A stretch of DNA of 64,000 nt from Allomuricauda sp. CAU 1633 (GTDB lineage: Bacteria > Bacteroidota > Bacteroidia > Flavobacteriales > Flavobacteriaceae): the NCBI RefSeq assembly GCF_017313225.1, contig NZ_JAFLNE010000003.1, forward strand, positions 186,001 to 250,000, given 5' to 3'. Shown here piece by piece: positions 35,819 to 45,029 of the stretch (the stretch's first letter is position 1; each line of letters begins with the position of its first letter). The translations under genes were made by a program, and so were the position numbers. Below the pieces are notes generated by a model. The model did not search any database, was not told where the DNA came from, and worked only from the letters and a program-made list of their open reading frames with translations.

Positions 35819-36672
35819 TCATTTCAGGAAAAAATTTAAGCAAAAAATATGGTGGGTTAAAAGCAGTGGATGACGTAAACATACAATGTAATTCCGGCAC
35901 TGTGACTGGGTTGCTGGGCACCAATGGGGCTGGTAAGTCAACCCTTTTTAAATTGTTGCTCGGCCTTGTAAAGCCTGATGAAGGCTCGGTAACCGTAAAT
36001 TCTGTTCGACCAAAACCGCTTGGGGGCATTATTGAAAAACCTTGTCTTTATAACTATCTTAATGCTAGGGAAAACCTTAATCTTTTTTCTAAAATTCAAG
36101 GTGCTCCCACGTCAAAAATGGCTATAGACGGCTTATTGGAAAAAGTGGGCCTTCCACTGGATAGAAAGGATCCCGTAAAGAATTATTCCATGGGGATGCA
36201 ACAACGTCTTGGAATTGCCATTGCCCTTATTAACCAACCGGAAGGCCTTATCCTTGACGAACCTTTCTCTGGCCTTGACCCGATTGGTGTGGAAAACCTT
36301 AGGGAATTGATACTGGAATTAGCTAAAAAAGATGGTATTGCCGTACTCATTGCTTCGCATAATGTGGATGAACTTCAAAAGTGCTGTAACTTCCTTTATG
36401 TCATACAAAACGGCACCATTATTAAATCGGAAGCCACCGAAGACCTTATTTCACAACATACTACCAAATACCATATTGTTGGAAAAGCATTGATGCAATC
36501 AGACATACTTAAAATCTACAATCCAAAAGTTCAGGGTTTAGGAGTGGAAATAGAATGTGGAACAGCTGATATTGGCAAAGTTTTGCAGGAACTGACCGCT
36601 CAAGGTATCACCATAAATTCCTGTACACCTAGAATTGACCTACATAAACTATTTCAACCAACAGAACAATGA
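35815..36672 (+). CDS. ABC transporter ATPase
   Basis: A 285-aa ABC ATPase with Walker A GTNGAGKST, signature YSMGMQQRLGIAIAL, Walker B GLILDEPFSGLDP and the switch histidine in IASHNVDEL. The type with a C-terminal extension of about 70 residues is common in ABC-2 exporters for small peptides, lipids or antibiotics. It overlaps both neighbours by 4 bases. Confidence 0.93.
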   Translation: MIISGKNLSKKYGGLKAVDDVNIQCNSGTVTGLLGTNGAGKSTLFKLLLGLVKPDEGSVTVNSVRPKPLGGIIEKPCLYNYLNARENLNLFSKIQGAPTSKMAIDGLLEKVGLPLDRKDPVKNYSMGMQQRLGIAIALINQPEGLILDEPFSGLDPIGVENLRELILELAKKDGIAVLIASHNVDELQKCCNFLYVIQNGTIIKSEATEDLISQHTTKYHIVGKALMQSDILKIYNPKVQGLGVEIECGTADIGKVLQELTAQGITINSCTPRIDLHKLFQPTEQ

Positions 36673-37499
36673 GGGCATTATTTTGGGCTGAACTCTTCAA
36701 ATTATGCAAACAAAGAAGAACCTATTACGCTTTGGGGGCCATACTTGTAATGGAGATCATCATTCTTTTTAGTGCCTATTACCAGGGTCGTTCTTTTATC
36801 GACTTGTTATTGACCAATTTCAAGGAAACCTTCTACTTTGAAGGAAATCTCCTCAACGGCAACCTGTTGGTCTATGTTATCTTAAACACACTATGGTTTC
36901 ACCTTCCCTTACTGCTCATGATCATTATTTCAGGATTGTTAACGGCAGAATACAAGGATGGAACCTTGCAAACGGTTTTTCTACAGCCGGTACATAAATT
37001 AAAATTTATTGCATGTAAATATTTGGCAGCCATTCTATTTACACTAGTATCCGTTTTATTCCTCATGATTACCGCCTTTGGCCTATCCTACTTGATCTTT
37101 GGCCAAGGGGATCTAATCGTCTATCTTGACACATTTAATTTTTATGAACCCCATGATGCTTTTCACAGATTGATTTGGGCTTTTTTCTCAGGAAGTGTAA
37201 CCATGGTTTTTTATACCGTTGTTAGTTTAACCATGGCCATTTGCTTTAAGGATGCCACCATAACTTGGATCGTAGCGGCATTTTTTCTAATCGTATCCAG
37301 TTTGCTGATTCGTATTGACTATGGCGATTCATTATTTGGAAAAGTACTCTATGCTAAACTTGGGGAAAGTTGGCAGTATTTTTTTCACTTTGAAATACCA
37401 TGGCAACCCATAATTATCAATAATGGCCTTCTCATTGTTTATAGTATACTTGTTATGGCCTTGGGCATGCTTATTTTCACCAAAAACGATATCTCATGA
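36669..37499 (+). CDS. ABC-2 type transporter permease
   Basis: A 276-aa membrane protein with about six helices (for example LGAILVMEIIILFSAYY, LLLMIIISGLLTAEY, YLAAILFTLVSVLFLMIT, NGLLIVYSILVMALGMLIF). The topology is that of an ABC-2 permease such as those of bacitracin or lantibiotic resistance. It would pair with the ATPase encoded directly upstream. It overlaps the next gene by 4 bases. Confidence 0.88.
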   Translation: MRALFWAELFKLCKQRRTYYALGAILVMEIIILFSAYYQGRSFIDLLLTNFKETFYFEGNLLNGNLLVYVILNTLWFHLPLLLMIIISGLLTAEYKDGTLQTVFLQPVHKLKFIACKYLAAILFTLVSVLFLMITAFGLSYLIFGQGDLIVYLDTFNFYEPHDAFHRLIWAFFSGSVTMVFYTVVSLTMAICFKDATITWIVAAFFLIVSSLLIRIDYGDSLFGKVLYAKLGESWQYFFHFEIPWQPIIINNGLLIVYSILVMALGMLIFTKNDIS

Positions 37500-38176
37500 A
37501 GCATATCATGTATACCTTATATTTCTTTGGAACTTTTTTTAGTTGTACTTCTGCCTTTGCGCAGCAGGTGGATAGTGATTTGTTGGCCATTAAGGAGCGC
37601 TTGGATGCCATCATTGCATACCAGGCCGACATGAGTTTGGACATTCATGCTGATTTCATTAAAATGCCCACTAAGTATGCCACCGTAACCTATACCAAAG
37701 ATCAACCCTTACAGTTTTCTTCAGATGATTTTATACTGATCCCTAAAAAAGGACTTGATGTTACCATGTCCCAACTGTTTGAACACCCTTTTATAACAGT
37801 AAATCGTGGTTTTGAAAAACAAAATGGTAAAACGTATAAAGTGGTGAATGTGATACCAAATGACGATAAATCAGACTACAGCATTGCCAAAATTGTCATG
37901 GATACGGTGATGACACGAATTGTAAGCACAGAAATACACACGAAAAAAGAGGGGTCTTTTACGCTTCAGATGACATATTCCGACAAAACAACCATATTGC
38001 CGGAGCAGCTAGAAATTTTCTTTGAAATGGAGCGGCTCCGCTTACCCTTCAATTTTTTAGGGAAAAATGCAGAAATCGACAGAAAAAAAATGCGTTCACA
38101 AGAATCACAGTCAGGAAGCATTATATTAATGTTCAAAGACTACAAAATAAAATATGGCTCCTCAGTTTCTAGATAG
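37496..38176 (+). CDS. Secreted LolA-like protein, last gene of ABC cassette
   Basis: A 226-aa exported protein with signal peptide (MKHIMYTLYFFGTFFSCTSA). The mature part has alternating beta-strands and short helices and resembles the half-barrel of LolA/LppX-like lipoprotein or lipid carriers, but the similarity is weak and read by eye. It is preceded without gap by ABC ATPase and permease genes, so it may be a periplasmic acceptor for what they export. The next gene, a serine hydrolase, is convergent. Confidence 0.65.
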   Translation: MKHIMYTLYFFGTFFSCTSAFAQQVDSDLLAIKERLDAIIAYQADMSLDIHADFIKMPTKYATVTYTKDQPLQFSSDDFILIPKKGLDVTMSQLFEHPFITVNRGFEKQNGKTYKVVNVIPNDDKSDYSIAKIVMDTVMTRIVSTEIHTKKEGSFTLQMTYSDKTTILPEQLEIFFEMERLRLPFNFLGKNAEIDRKKMRSQESQSGSIILMFKDYKIKYGSSVSR

Positions 38177-38188
38177 GGATACGTCTTT

Positions 38189-38219
38189 GGTTTTATAAAA
38201 CCACTCAAACTTTTTTTTG
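38189..38219 (+). terminator. Weak terminator after the ABC cassette
   Basis: GGTTTTATAAAACC hairpin followed after 8 bases by a run of eight or nine T. The stem is AT-rich and the gap to the T-tract is long, so confidence is low. Confidence 0.35.
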
Positions 38220-38226
38220 GCAATTT

Positions 38227-39318
38227 TTACAAACGGAACAAAGCATCAATGGCCCCATCCAATTTTTCCTGCACTTTTGGGTCGGTACAATTGATTAAAA
38301 TAGAGATGACCAATTCCTCCTTGGGATACACAAAAAAATTGGTGTAGGTTCCAACACTGTTTCCCACGTGCCCCACAAAAGACCTTCCTTTTGCATCTTG
38401 GCTCACTTGAAATCCCAGTCCATAAAAAACCGATTTCCCATTAATCATCTGTGAAGTCAACAATTGGTCATAGGTTTCTTTTTTGAGCAGCTTTTGTTCC
38501 AATATGGCCTCACCTAGCAAAGCTACATCTCTGCTAGTCGATAAAAATCCACCACCCGCCAATTTGTAGGAATTGTTTACGGGAAGCGCTTTTTTGAAGC
38601 AGAGTGAAGTTTTAGTATAGAACTGTGCCAATCTTAATTTTTTTTGTTGCAACAGGTCTCGACTGCGCTCGACCTGACAAGGTGAAAATGTATATCCCAT
38701 CCCCAAAGGTTGAAGTACATTTTCGGCCACATAATCTTCAAAAGGCATTCCACTGGCTTCTTGCATGGCCAAGGAGAGCAATACAAAATCAAAACTGTTG
38801 TAGAGATATCCCTTTCCAGGTTCAAAAACCAAAGGCGAATCTTTAAACACCTCAACACTATCTTTTATGGAATACGGTTGATCAAGTGCGTATTCCTTTC
38901 CCCGATACCCCCGAATACCTGCGGTGTGACTTGCTAGTTGGCGCAGGGTAAAATCATACTTTTTTTTGGAGTAATAAGGTACGTAGTCATAAAATGAGCT
39001 ATCCAAATCAAGAATACCATCTTCCAGCATTTTACCCAAGGTCAATCCTGTGATGCATTTGGAAATACTGGCAATCCGAAATATAGTTTGTTTTGCATCT
39101 ACTGGGACCTTCCGTTCCACATCGGCATAGCCATATCCTTTTTGAAGCACGATTTGCCCTTTTTTGAGCACAGTAACCGCCATTCCGGGGACTTGTCCTT
39201 CAGCCACAAGATTATGAAAAATCGCATCCGCCTTTTCCAAGCCTCGAAGACCTTCCTCCAGTTTTGTTCTTGGAGAATTTGAAAATAATTGTTTGATATG
39301 GGCAAACAGTGGACTCAA
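38227..39318 (-). CDS. Serine hydrolase (beta-lactamase/AmpC-like fold)
   Basis: A 363-aa protein of the beta-lactamase-related family. The nucleophile motif SxxK is SISK in FRIASISKCITG, the YxN motif is YNS in GYLYNSFDF, and the HxG motif is in HVGNSVG. No clear signal peptide. It may be a peptidase or esterase; substrate unknown. A 24-base palindromic element (38653-38676) lies inside the gene and codes for QVERSRDL within an insertion between MGYTFSP and RLAQFYT. Confidence 0.88.
   Translation of the reverse strand: MSPLFAHIKQLFSNSPRTKLEEGLRGLEKADAIFHNLVAEGQVPGMAVTVLKKGQIVLQKGYGYADVERKVPVDAKQTIFRIASISKCITGLTLGKMLEDGILDLDSSFYDYVPYYSKKKYDFTLRQLASHTAGIRGYRGKEYALDQPYSIKDSVEVFKDSPLVFEPGKGYLYNSFDFVLLSLAMQEASGMPFEDYVAENVLQPLGMGYTFSPCQVERSRDLLQQKKLRLAQFYTKTSLCFKKALPVNNSYKLAGGGFLSTSRDVALLGEAILEQKLLKKETYDQLLTSQMINGKSVFYGLGFQVSQDAKGRSFVGHVGNSVGTYTNFFVYPKEELVISILINCTDPKVQEKLDGAIDALFRL
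38653..38676. repeat. Palindromic element inside the serine hydrolase gene
   Basis: Arms CAGGTC and GACCTG flank a 12-base loop TCGACTGCGCTC. The loop is 11/12 identical to that of the element in metH at 42918-42943, while the arms differ but remain self-complementary. It is in frame, so the gene stays open. Confidence 0.7.
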
Positions 39319-39401
39319 TATTGCTGGTTTGTTCTTCCGAACATAGTGAGAAATCCAAAAAAAGGAAAGCGAAACCTGTTTTAATTAAATCGAAGAAAAG
39401 T

Positions 39402-40226
39402 TCAGTCCTGGAAAATTAACCTACCGTTAAAAAGTATATCAACCTCAACTTCGGGTGGACGATTAAAGCTGATGACATCTCCCGTACCCCTAATCACTCC
39501 ACTGATGCGTTGTTGAGGATTAACAAAAACATCGTTGGAGCCCCTATGGTTAACAGTTACATTTTGGGAAATAAGATTATCAGCTTCTACTCTGGAATCC
39601 CCAGCAGCCACGGTCACATTAAAATTAGTGGTGGCACCGCTCACTTTAAAATAGGCTATGCCGTTTACAACAATTCTGATAGTGGTAGAATTTACTTCCA
39701 AATCAAAAGAGCCATCCGTGGTCTCTGTCTCGGGGTTGCTAAAACTTTCAGAAATCAATGTCAAGCTAGGGTAATTGAGAACGCCATCACTAGAAATTAG
39801 CAATCCGGTGCTGCTCCGTATTTCTGAAACATTGGGAGAGGTGACATAAATAGTTGTCAACCCGTACTCACGGACATAATTGCAGCTGTTTTCATTTCTT
39901 AGGATAAGCCGATTATCCTCGACTTTCACGGAAACATCATTCCGAAGAAACTCCCCAGTTTCAACCTCCACTTTTTGCTCCTCGCCCTGTTTGAGCACCA
40001 CATTAAGATTCTCAAAAACGGTTATTTTACTGAACTCAGAAACATCTACCGCTTCCCGAACCGTATCTCCGGCATTTTGGAAGCAGTCTGGCACATTGTC
40101 GCCATTGCAGGAAGTTAGAATGAATAAAAGAAACATCAAAGACATCCCTAAAGCCCGCCTGAACATCGGGTAGGTCCCCTCAAGGGGACGCTTTGTACTT
40201 CGTATGCCGTACTTTCTGTCTTTCAT
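39402..40226 (-). CDS. DUF2807 (head GIN domain) lipoprotein
   Basis: A putative surface or periplasmic adhesin-like lipoprotein of up to 274 aa. The lipobox is FILTSC. ATG 40226 overlaps the upstream stop as ATGA, but gives 36 residues before the lipobox cysteine; an internal ATG at 40166 (MFRRALGMSLMFLLFILTSC) or 40145 would give a normal signal sequence. The extra N-terminus is coded partly by a perfect palindrome (40173-40188). The mature part holds the repeated beta-strands of the head GIN domain, ending VEVDILFNGRLIFQD. Confidence 0.82.
   Translation of the reverse strand: MKDRKYGIRSTKRPLEGTYPMFRRALGMSLMFLLFILTSCNGDNVPDCFQNAGDTVREAVDVSEFSKITVFENLNVVLKQGEEQKVEVETGEFLRNDVSVKVEDNRLILRNENSCNYVREYGLTTIYVTSPNVSEIRSSTGLLISSDGVLNYPSLTLISESFSNPETETTDGSFDLEVNSTTIRIVVNGIAYFKVSGATTNFNVTVAAGDSRVEADNLISQNVTVNHRGSNDVFVNPQQRISGVIRGTGDVISFNRPPEVEVDILFNGRLIFQD
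40173..40188. repeat. Perfect palindrome at a gene start
   Basis: GTCCCCTCAAGGGGAC, sixteen bases and perfectly self-complementary, lies between two possible starts of the DUF2807 lipoprotein gene. A related but imperfect block (CACCCCTAAAG...CAAGGGGACAC) occurs near 49245-49272, upstream of the reductase gene. Confidence 0.6.
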
Positions 40227-41323
40227 AACCGTATCCCTATTCCAAATTCAACAGCTTCCGCTTTTGCTCCATGTGATTTTAGGGTGATGGCCCCAAAGAC
40301 CTTATCCCCAAAATACCGTTTCATTCCTATTCTGTTGTACATCCTTCCTTCAAAATCAAAAGGATAGTACACATAATATCCCAATTGGGTCACAACACTC
40401 AATTTGTTTACAAAGAGTTCATGTCCAATGAACAGACCCACCCTTTTATAATCGGTATCAGGGTCTACATCCATTTCTGGAAAGGAAGTGGATTGAAACC
40501 GAATCAACTCCTTTAAAAAATGGGAAAAGAAGACATCGGCCCCAAATTGAATGGCACTTTTTCGACCCAATCGCTTATCGGCATAGGTTGATAAAATCCA
40601 AAATCCGTAACGGCCTGAGTTAATCACATCGCTCTCATTAACTCCGCCTCTCAGTACCAGGTTATATCGAATGGGTTCGGTGATTTTTTCCTTGGGACCC
40701 GGTTCCACATATTCATAAGCCTTTCCACCGTCCAAATCGTACGTAAGTCCAAAATTCACGGCCATGGTATTGGTTGAGGTATTTGGAGCCTTTAAATTGG
40801 CGTTGGAGTAATGGATGAGTGAGATACCTGCCTTTAACCCCAACCCGGCCAACAAATTTTCCTTATGGTAGTTGAGCATTACCATGGTGGTACTCAATAG
40901 GTAGGTTCCATAGGCATTGTTCCTAAAATTTTCCTGTTTGTCGTATGGATTGGTGCTGTATGCAACTCCCTGCCCAATCCGAAACTGTAAGTTTCGCTTC
41001 AAGAAATAGAAATTGTAATGGGCGTAAAGTCCAAAATTCTTTCCAAGGGTGGGATTGTTCATGTCTTGATATACAAATGAGAATCCGGTGTCGGGGTAGC
41101 CAAACTCGGATTCCCAATCCTCATACCCAAACCGTTTTCTGTTAAAGCCCAGAATAAATCCTGTCGGATGATCAGTAATCAAATGGGAAATATCCGGATT
41201 ATGCAGCAGTATGGATCCATAGAACTGACTGGCATCCAGCACATATTTTTTGGGGATATCCTCGTCTTGGGCGTATCCAAAGCAAAGGCATAAGAAGGTA
41301 ATAAAACAGAAAAGGGGCCTCAT
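40223..41323 (-). CDS. Acyloxyacyl hydrolase-like outer-membrane protein (PagL-like)
   Basis: A 366-aa outer-membrane protein with signal peptide (MRPLFCFITFLCLCFGYAQ) and a barrel. The motif IHYSNANLKAPN (about 196-207) matches the HxS-plus-asparagine active site of PagL-type lipid A 3-O-deacylases, with a possible acidic residue further on in GGKAYEYVEPG. The N-terminal 130 residues and the C-terminus are barrel strands. It could deacylate lipid A or other surface lipids. It lies 19 bases after metF and overlaps the DUF2807 gene, in the methionine transcript. Confidence 0.75.
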   Translation of the reverse strand: MRPLFCFITFLCLCFGYAQDEDIPKKYVLDASQFYGSILLHNPDISHLITDHPTGFILGFNRKRFGYEDWESEFGYPDTGFSFVYQDMNNPTLGKNFGLYAHYNFYFLKRNLQFRIGQGVAYSTNPYDKQENFRNNAYGTYLLSTTMVMLNYHKENLLAGLGLKAGISLIHYSNANLKAPNTSTNTMAVNFGLTYDLDGGKAYEYVEPGPKEKITEPIRYNLVLRGGVNESDVINSGRYGFWILSTYADKRLGRKSAIQFGADVFFSHFLKELIRFQSTSFPEMDVDPDTDYKRVGLFIGHELFVNKLSVVTQLGYYVYYPFDFEGRMYNRIGMKRYFGDKVFGAITLKSHGAKAEAVEFGIGIRL

Positions 41324-41342
41324 GGGGCACTAAAGTAGGAAT

Positions 41343-42296
41343 TTAAAACACTTCCTTGGCAACCGCCTTAATGTTATCTGATTTTCCCATGGAGTAATAA
41401 TGCAAAACGGGTACTCCCGCTTCCTTGAGTTCCTTGGACTGCTGAATGCACCACTCTACCCCAACTTGACGCACTTCCTTATTGGTCTTGCAGGCTTCCA
41501 CGGCATCCACCAAATCCTGTGGAATATCCACCCGAAACACTTGGGGGAGCAACTGCAAGTGTCTTTTTACGGCGATGGGCTTAATCCCTGGAATAATAGG
41601 TACATCAATACCCATTTCACGGGCAGCTTCCACAAAGGCAAAGAATTTTTTATTGTCAAAAAACATCTGTGTTACAACGTAATCCGCACCCAATTCCACT
41701 TTTTCCTTCAATCGTTTTAAATCGGATTTTAAAGAAGGGGCTTCCATGTGCTTTTCGGGATACCCCGCCACACCAATGCAAAAATCGGAACAGTCATCGG
41801 TCTCAATTACTTCATGCAGATAATTTCCAGTATTTATATCTTGGATTTGCTTTACCAATTGTGACGCGTATTGGTGTCCACCTTTGGTGGGAGCAAAATA
41901 TTTTTCCTCTTTCATAGCGTCACCGCGAAGCGCCATTACATTTTCAATTCCCAAATAATGACAATCCACCAACAAATACTCCGTTTCTTCTTTGGTGAAT
42001 CCGCCACAAAGTACATGGGGCACTGTATCTACATTGTATTTATGTTTAATGGATGCACAAATCCCCAAGGTTCCGGGTCGCATACGGGTGAGTTTTTTAT
42101 CCAAGAGACCATCCCTATCAATGTACACATACTCCTCCCTTGAGGTGGTAACATCAATAAATGGAGGTTTAAATTCCATCAAAGGGTCAATATTGTTATA
42201 GAGTTCTTGAATACTCTTCCCCTTTACCGGTGGTATGAGCTCAAAACTAAAAAGCGTTTTTCCTTTTGCCTTTTTAATATGGTCGGTTACTTTCAT
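41343..42296 (-). CDS. metF: Methylenetetrahydrofolate reductase
   Basis: Reduces 5,10-methylene-THF to 5-methyl-THF with FAD and NADH, giving the methyl donor for MetH. At 317 aa it is a standard bacterial enzyme: FSFELIPPVKG at the start, VTTSREEY, the CGGFTKEET and ENVMALRGDA blocks, GVAGYPEKH and GADYVVTQMFFDN. It starts 3 bases after the metH2 stop and is controlled by the SAM-I riboswitch at the head of the operon. Confidence 0.97.
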   Translation of the reverse strand: MKVTDHIKKAKGKTLFSFELIPPVKGKSIQELYNNIDPLMEFKPPFIDVTTSREEYVYIDRDGLLDKKLTRMRPGTLGICASIKHKYNVDTVPHVLCGGFTKEETEYLLVDCHYLGIENVMALRGDAMKEEKYFAPTKGGHQYASQLVKQIQDINTGNYLHEVIETDDCSDFCIGVAGYPEKHMEAPSLKSDLKRLKEKVELGADYVVTQMFFDNKKFFAFVEAAREMGIDVPIIPGIKPIAVKRHLQLLPQVFRVDIPQDLVDAVEACKTNKEVRQVGVEWCIQQSKELKEAGVPVLHYYSMGKSDNIKAVAKEVF

Positions 42297-42299
42297 TTG

Positions 42300-45020
42300 C
42301 TATTCGTCAACTATGTTGGGAGCCAGCCATTTTTGGGCCTTCTCCAGTTTTATATCTTTTCTTTTGGCAAAATCCTTTACTTGATCTTGCTCTATTTTCC
42401 CCAATCCAAAATATTTCGCCTGCGGATGTGCAAAATAATACCCACTAACACTGGCGGCAGGCCACATGGCTAAACTATCGGTCAGCTTTACTCCGATTTT
42501 TTCCTCTACCCCCAACAGTTCCCAAATGGTCAATTTTTCCAAGTGATCTGGACAGGCTGGATACCCGGGTGCTGGACGAATTCCTTGATATTTCTCTTTA
42601 ATCAAGGCTTCGTTGTCCAAAGCCTCATCAACAGCATAACCCCAATATTTGGTTCGCACTTCTTTATGGAGGTATTCCGCAAAAGCTTCCGCCAAACGAT
42701 CGGCCAATGCTTTGATCATGATGGAGTTGTAATCATCATGCTCTTTCTCAAATTTGGCCGCCAACTCTTGGGTACCAAATCCTGTACTCACGCAAAAACA
42801 GCCTACGTAATCCTGAATTCCAGATTCTTTTGGTGCAATAAAATCCGCCAAAGCGATATTGGGCACCCCCTCACGCTTTTTGAGCTGTTGACGAAGTGTT
42901 CTGAAAACCACATCCTTGGTCATTTCGACTCCGCTCAATGACCCATTGTCCATTGTTATTGGTTGAAGGGCAAGGGCAATATCGTCATCATTAATGGAAT
43001 TTGCTGGAAACAGCCCAAAAATGGCCTTGGCCTTCAATAATTTTTCATCCAACACTTTCTTCAAAAGCTCCTTCGCATCCTTAAAAAGTTCCTTGGCCTG
43101 TTCGCCAACCACTTCATCCGTCAAAATATCCGGGTATTTTCCATGCAAATCCCAGCTTCTAAAAAACGGCGACCAATCAATAAACTCTTCCAGCTTGGTC
43201 AAATCAAAATCCTCCCAAACCTGAATGCCCAATTGGTTGGGCTTTTTTATTTCCGAAGGATTCCATTCAATTTTTAGTTTATTTTCTCGAGCCTCATCCA
43301 AGGTCAAATACTCCTTTGTTCGGGAACGACTTAGGAACTTTTCCCTAAAACTCTCATAATCCAGTTTGATGGATTTCTTATACATGATGGAGGTTTCATC
43401 CTGAAGCAAGTCGCCCACCACTGTTACAGCTCTTGAGGCATCGTTCACGTGTACCACCGATTTGCTGTACACTGGATCTATTTTTACCGCGGTATGGGCT
43501 TTGCTGGTCGTTGCACCTCCAATCAAAAGGGGAACCTCAAAGTTTTGACGCTCCATTTCCTTGGCCAAAAACACCATCTCATCCAAGGAAGGAGTAATCA
43601 ATCCGCTGAGACCAATAATGTCCACTTGTTCTTCCTTGGCCTTGTTGATGATTTTTTCTGGAGGAACCATTACCCCCAAATCCACAATTTCATAATTATT
43701 GCAGGCCAATACCACGCTCACGATGTTTTTACCAATATCATGCACATCGCCTTTCACGGTGGCCATCAAAATTTTTCCCGCTGCTTTGGCATTCTTGTCT
43801 TTTGATGCTTCAATATAGGGCGTTAGATAGGCCACAGCTTTTTTCATTACCCTTGCAGATTTCACCACTTGGGGCAAAAACATTTTTCCGCTTCCGAAAA
43901 GGTCGCCGACCACATTCATTCCGGTCATCAAGTTACCTTCGATTACTTGTAGAGGTTTAGCTGCTTGTTGGCGGGCTTCTTCAACATCTTCAATAATATA
44001 TTGATCTATTCCCTTGACCAAAGCGCGCGTAATTCGATCTTGAAGGGGCTCTTGTCTCCAAGATAAATCGACCTTACTTTCTTTTGTAGTCCCAACAACG
44101 GTCTCGGCAAATTCCAATAAGCGTTCGGTGGCATCATCCCGCCTATCCAACAGCACATCCTCCACATATTCCAACAAGTCTTTGGGGATATCGTCATATA
44201 CCTCCAACATGGTCGGGTTTACAATTCCGATGTTCATCCCAGCCTTGATGGCATGGTACAAAAAGGCCGAATTAATGGCCTCGCGAACCGGATTGTTCCC
44301 CCTAAACGAAAAAGAAACATTGCTCACCCCTCCACTTACGCTGCAATGGGGTAAATTCTCTCGAACCCAACGGGTGGCTTCTATAAAGTCGACGGCATTG
44401 CGTCTGTGTTCTTCCATTCCCGTTGCCACTGGAAAAATATTAAGGTCGAAAATGATATCCTCCGGAGGAAATTTCACCTTGTTGACCAACACATCGTAAG
44501 ACCGCTCCGCAATTTCGATTCGGCGTTCCAAATTATCGGCTTGACCTACTTCATCAAAAGCCATGACAATAACCGCAGCACCATACCGTTTAACCAATTT
44601 GGCATGTTTGATAAATTCCTCTTCTCCTTCTTTAAGACTGATGGAATTCACCACACATTTACCTTGAACCACTTGCAATCCGGCTTCGATGATTTCCCAT
44701 TTGGAACTATCGATCATGATGGGGACGCGGGCGATATCGGGTTCAGAAACGATTAAGTTCAAGAATCGAACCATGGCTTCTTTTCCATCGATCAAACCGT
44801 CATCCATGTTCACATCGATAATCTGGGCTCCACCTTCCACTTGATCTCGGGCCACATCTAAAGCTTCATCAAATTTTTCTTCTTTGACAAGCCTTAAGAA
44901 CCGTTTGGAACCGGCCACATTGGTACGCTCCCCCACATTTATGAAATTGCTTTCGGGGGTGATGACCAAGGGCTCGAGACCACTTAGTTTTAGATATCTC
45001 TCTCCATTTTCCTTTACCAT
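42300..45020 (-). CDS. metH: Methionine synthase, B12-dependent, folate/cobalamin/activation part
   Basis: A 906-aa protein lacking the homocysteine-binding domain, which is coded by the gene just upstream. It begins with the pterin-binding domain ([18 protein letters not shown], about 26-43), followed by a cap helix bundle, the cobalamin domain (DVHDIGKN near 427, with [12 protein letters not shown] and GGATTSK) and the C-terminal reactivation domain ([17 protein letters not shown] near 838). A palindromic element (42918-42943) inserts [12 protein letters not shown] around residues 690-705 of the activation domain without a frameshift. Confidence 0.95.
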   Translation of the reverse strand: MVKENGERYLKLSGLEPLVITPESNFINVGERTNVAGSKRFLRLVKEEKFDEALDVARDQVEGGAQIIDVNMDDGLIDGKEAMVRFLNLIVSEPDIARVPIMIDSSKWEIIEAGLQVVQGKCVVNSISLKEGEEEFIKHAKLVKRYGAAVIVMAFDEVGQADNLERRIEIAERSYDVLVNKVKFPPEDIIFDLNIFPVATGMEEHRRNAVDFIEATRWVRENLPHCSVSGGVSNVSFSFRGNNPVREAINSAFLYHAIKAGMNIGIVNPTMLEVYDDIPKDLLEYVEDVLLDRRDDATERLLEFAETVVGTTKESKVDLSWRQEPLQDRITRALVKGIDQYIIEDVEEARQQAAKPLQVIEGNLMTGMNVVGDLFGSGKMFLPQVVKSARVMKKAVAYLTPYIEASKDKNAKAAGKILMATVKGDVHDIGKNIVSVVLACNNYEIVDLGVMVPPEKIINKAKEEQVDIIGLSGLITPSLDEMVFLAKEMERQNFEVPLLIGGATTSKAHTAVKIDPVYSKSVVHVNDASRAVTVVGDLLQDETSIMYKKSIKLDYESFREKFLSRSRTKEYLTLDEARENKLKIEWNPSEIKKPNQLGIQVWEDFDLTKLEEFIDWSPFFRSWDLHGKYPDILTDEVVGEQAKELFKDAKELLKKVLDEKLLKAKAIFGLFPANSINDDDIALALQPITMDNGSLSGVEMTKDVVFRTLRQQLKKREGVPNIALADFIAPKESGIQDYVGCFCVSTGFGTQELAAKFEKEHDDYNSIMIKALADRLAEAFAEYLHKEVRTKYWGYAVDEALDNEALIKEKYQGIRPAPGYPACPDHLEKLTIWELLGVEEKIGVKLTDSLAMWPAASVSGYYFAHPQAKYFGLGKIEQDQVKDFAKRKDIKLEKAQKWLAPNIVDE
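42918..42943. repeat. Palindromic element inside metH
   Basis: Arms GGTCATT and AATGACC flank the loop TCGACTCCGCTC. The loop differs in one base from that of the element at 38653-38676. Both read in the same direction on the plus strand and both sit in frame within a gene transcribed on the minus strand. Confidence 0.7.
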
Positions 45021-45029
45021 AATGCTACG

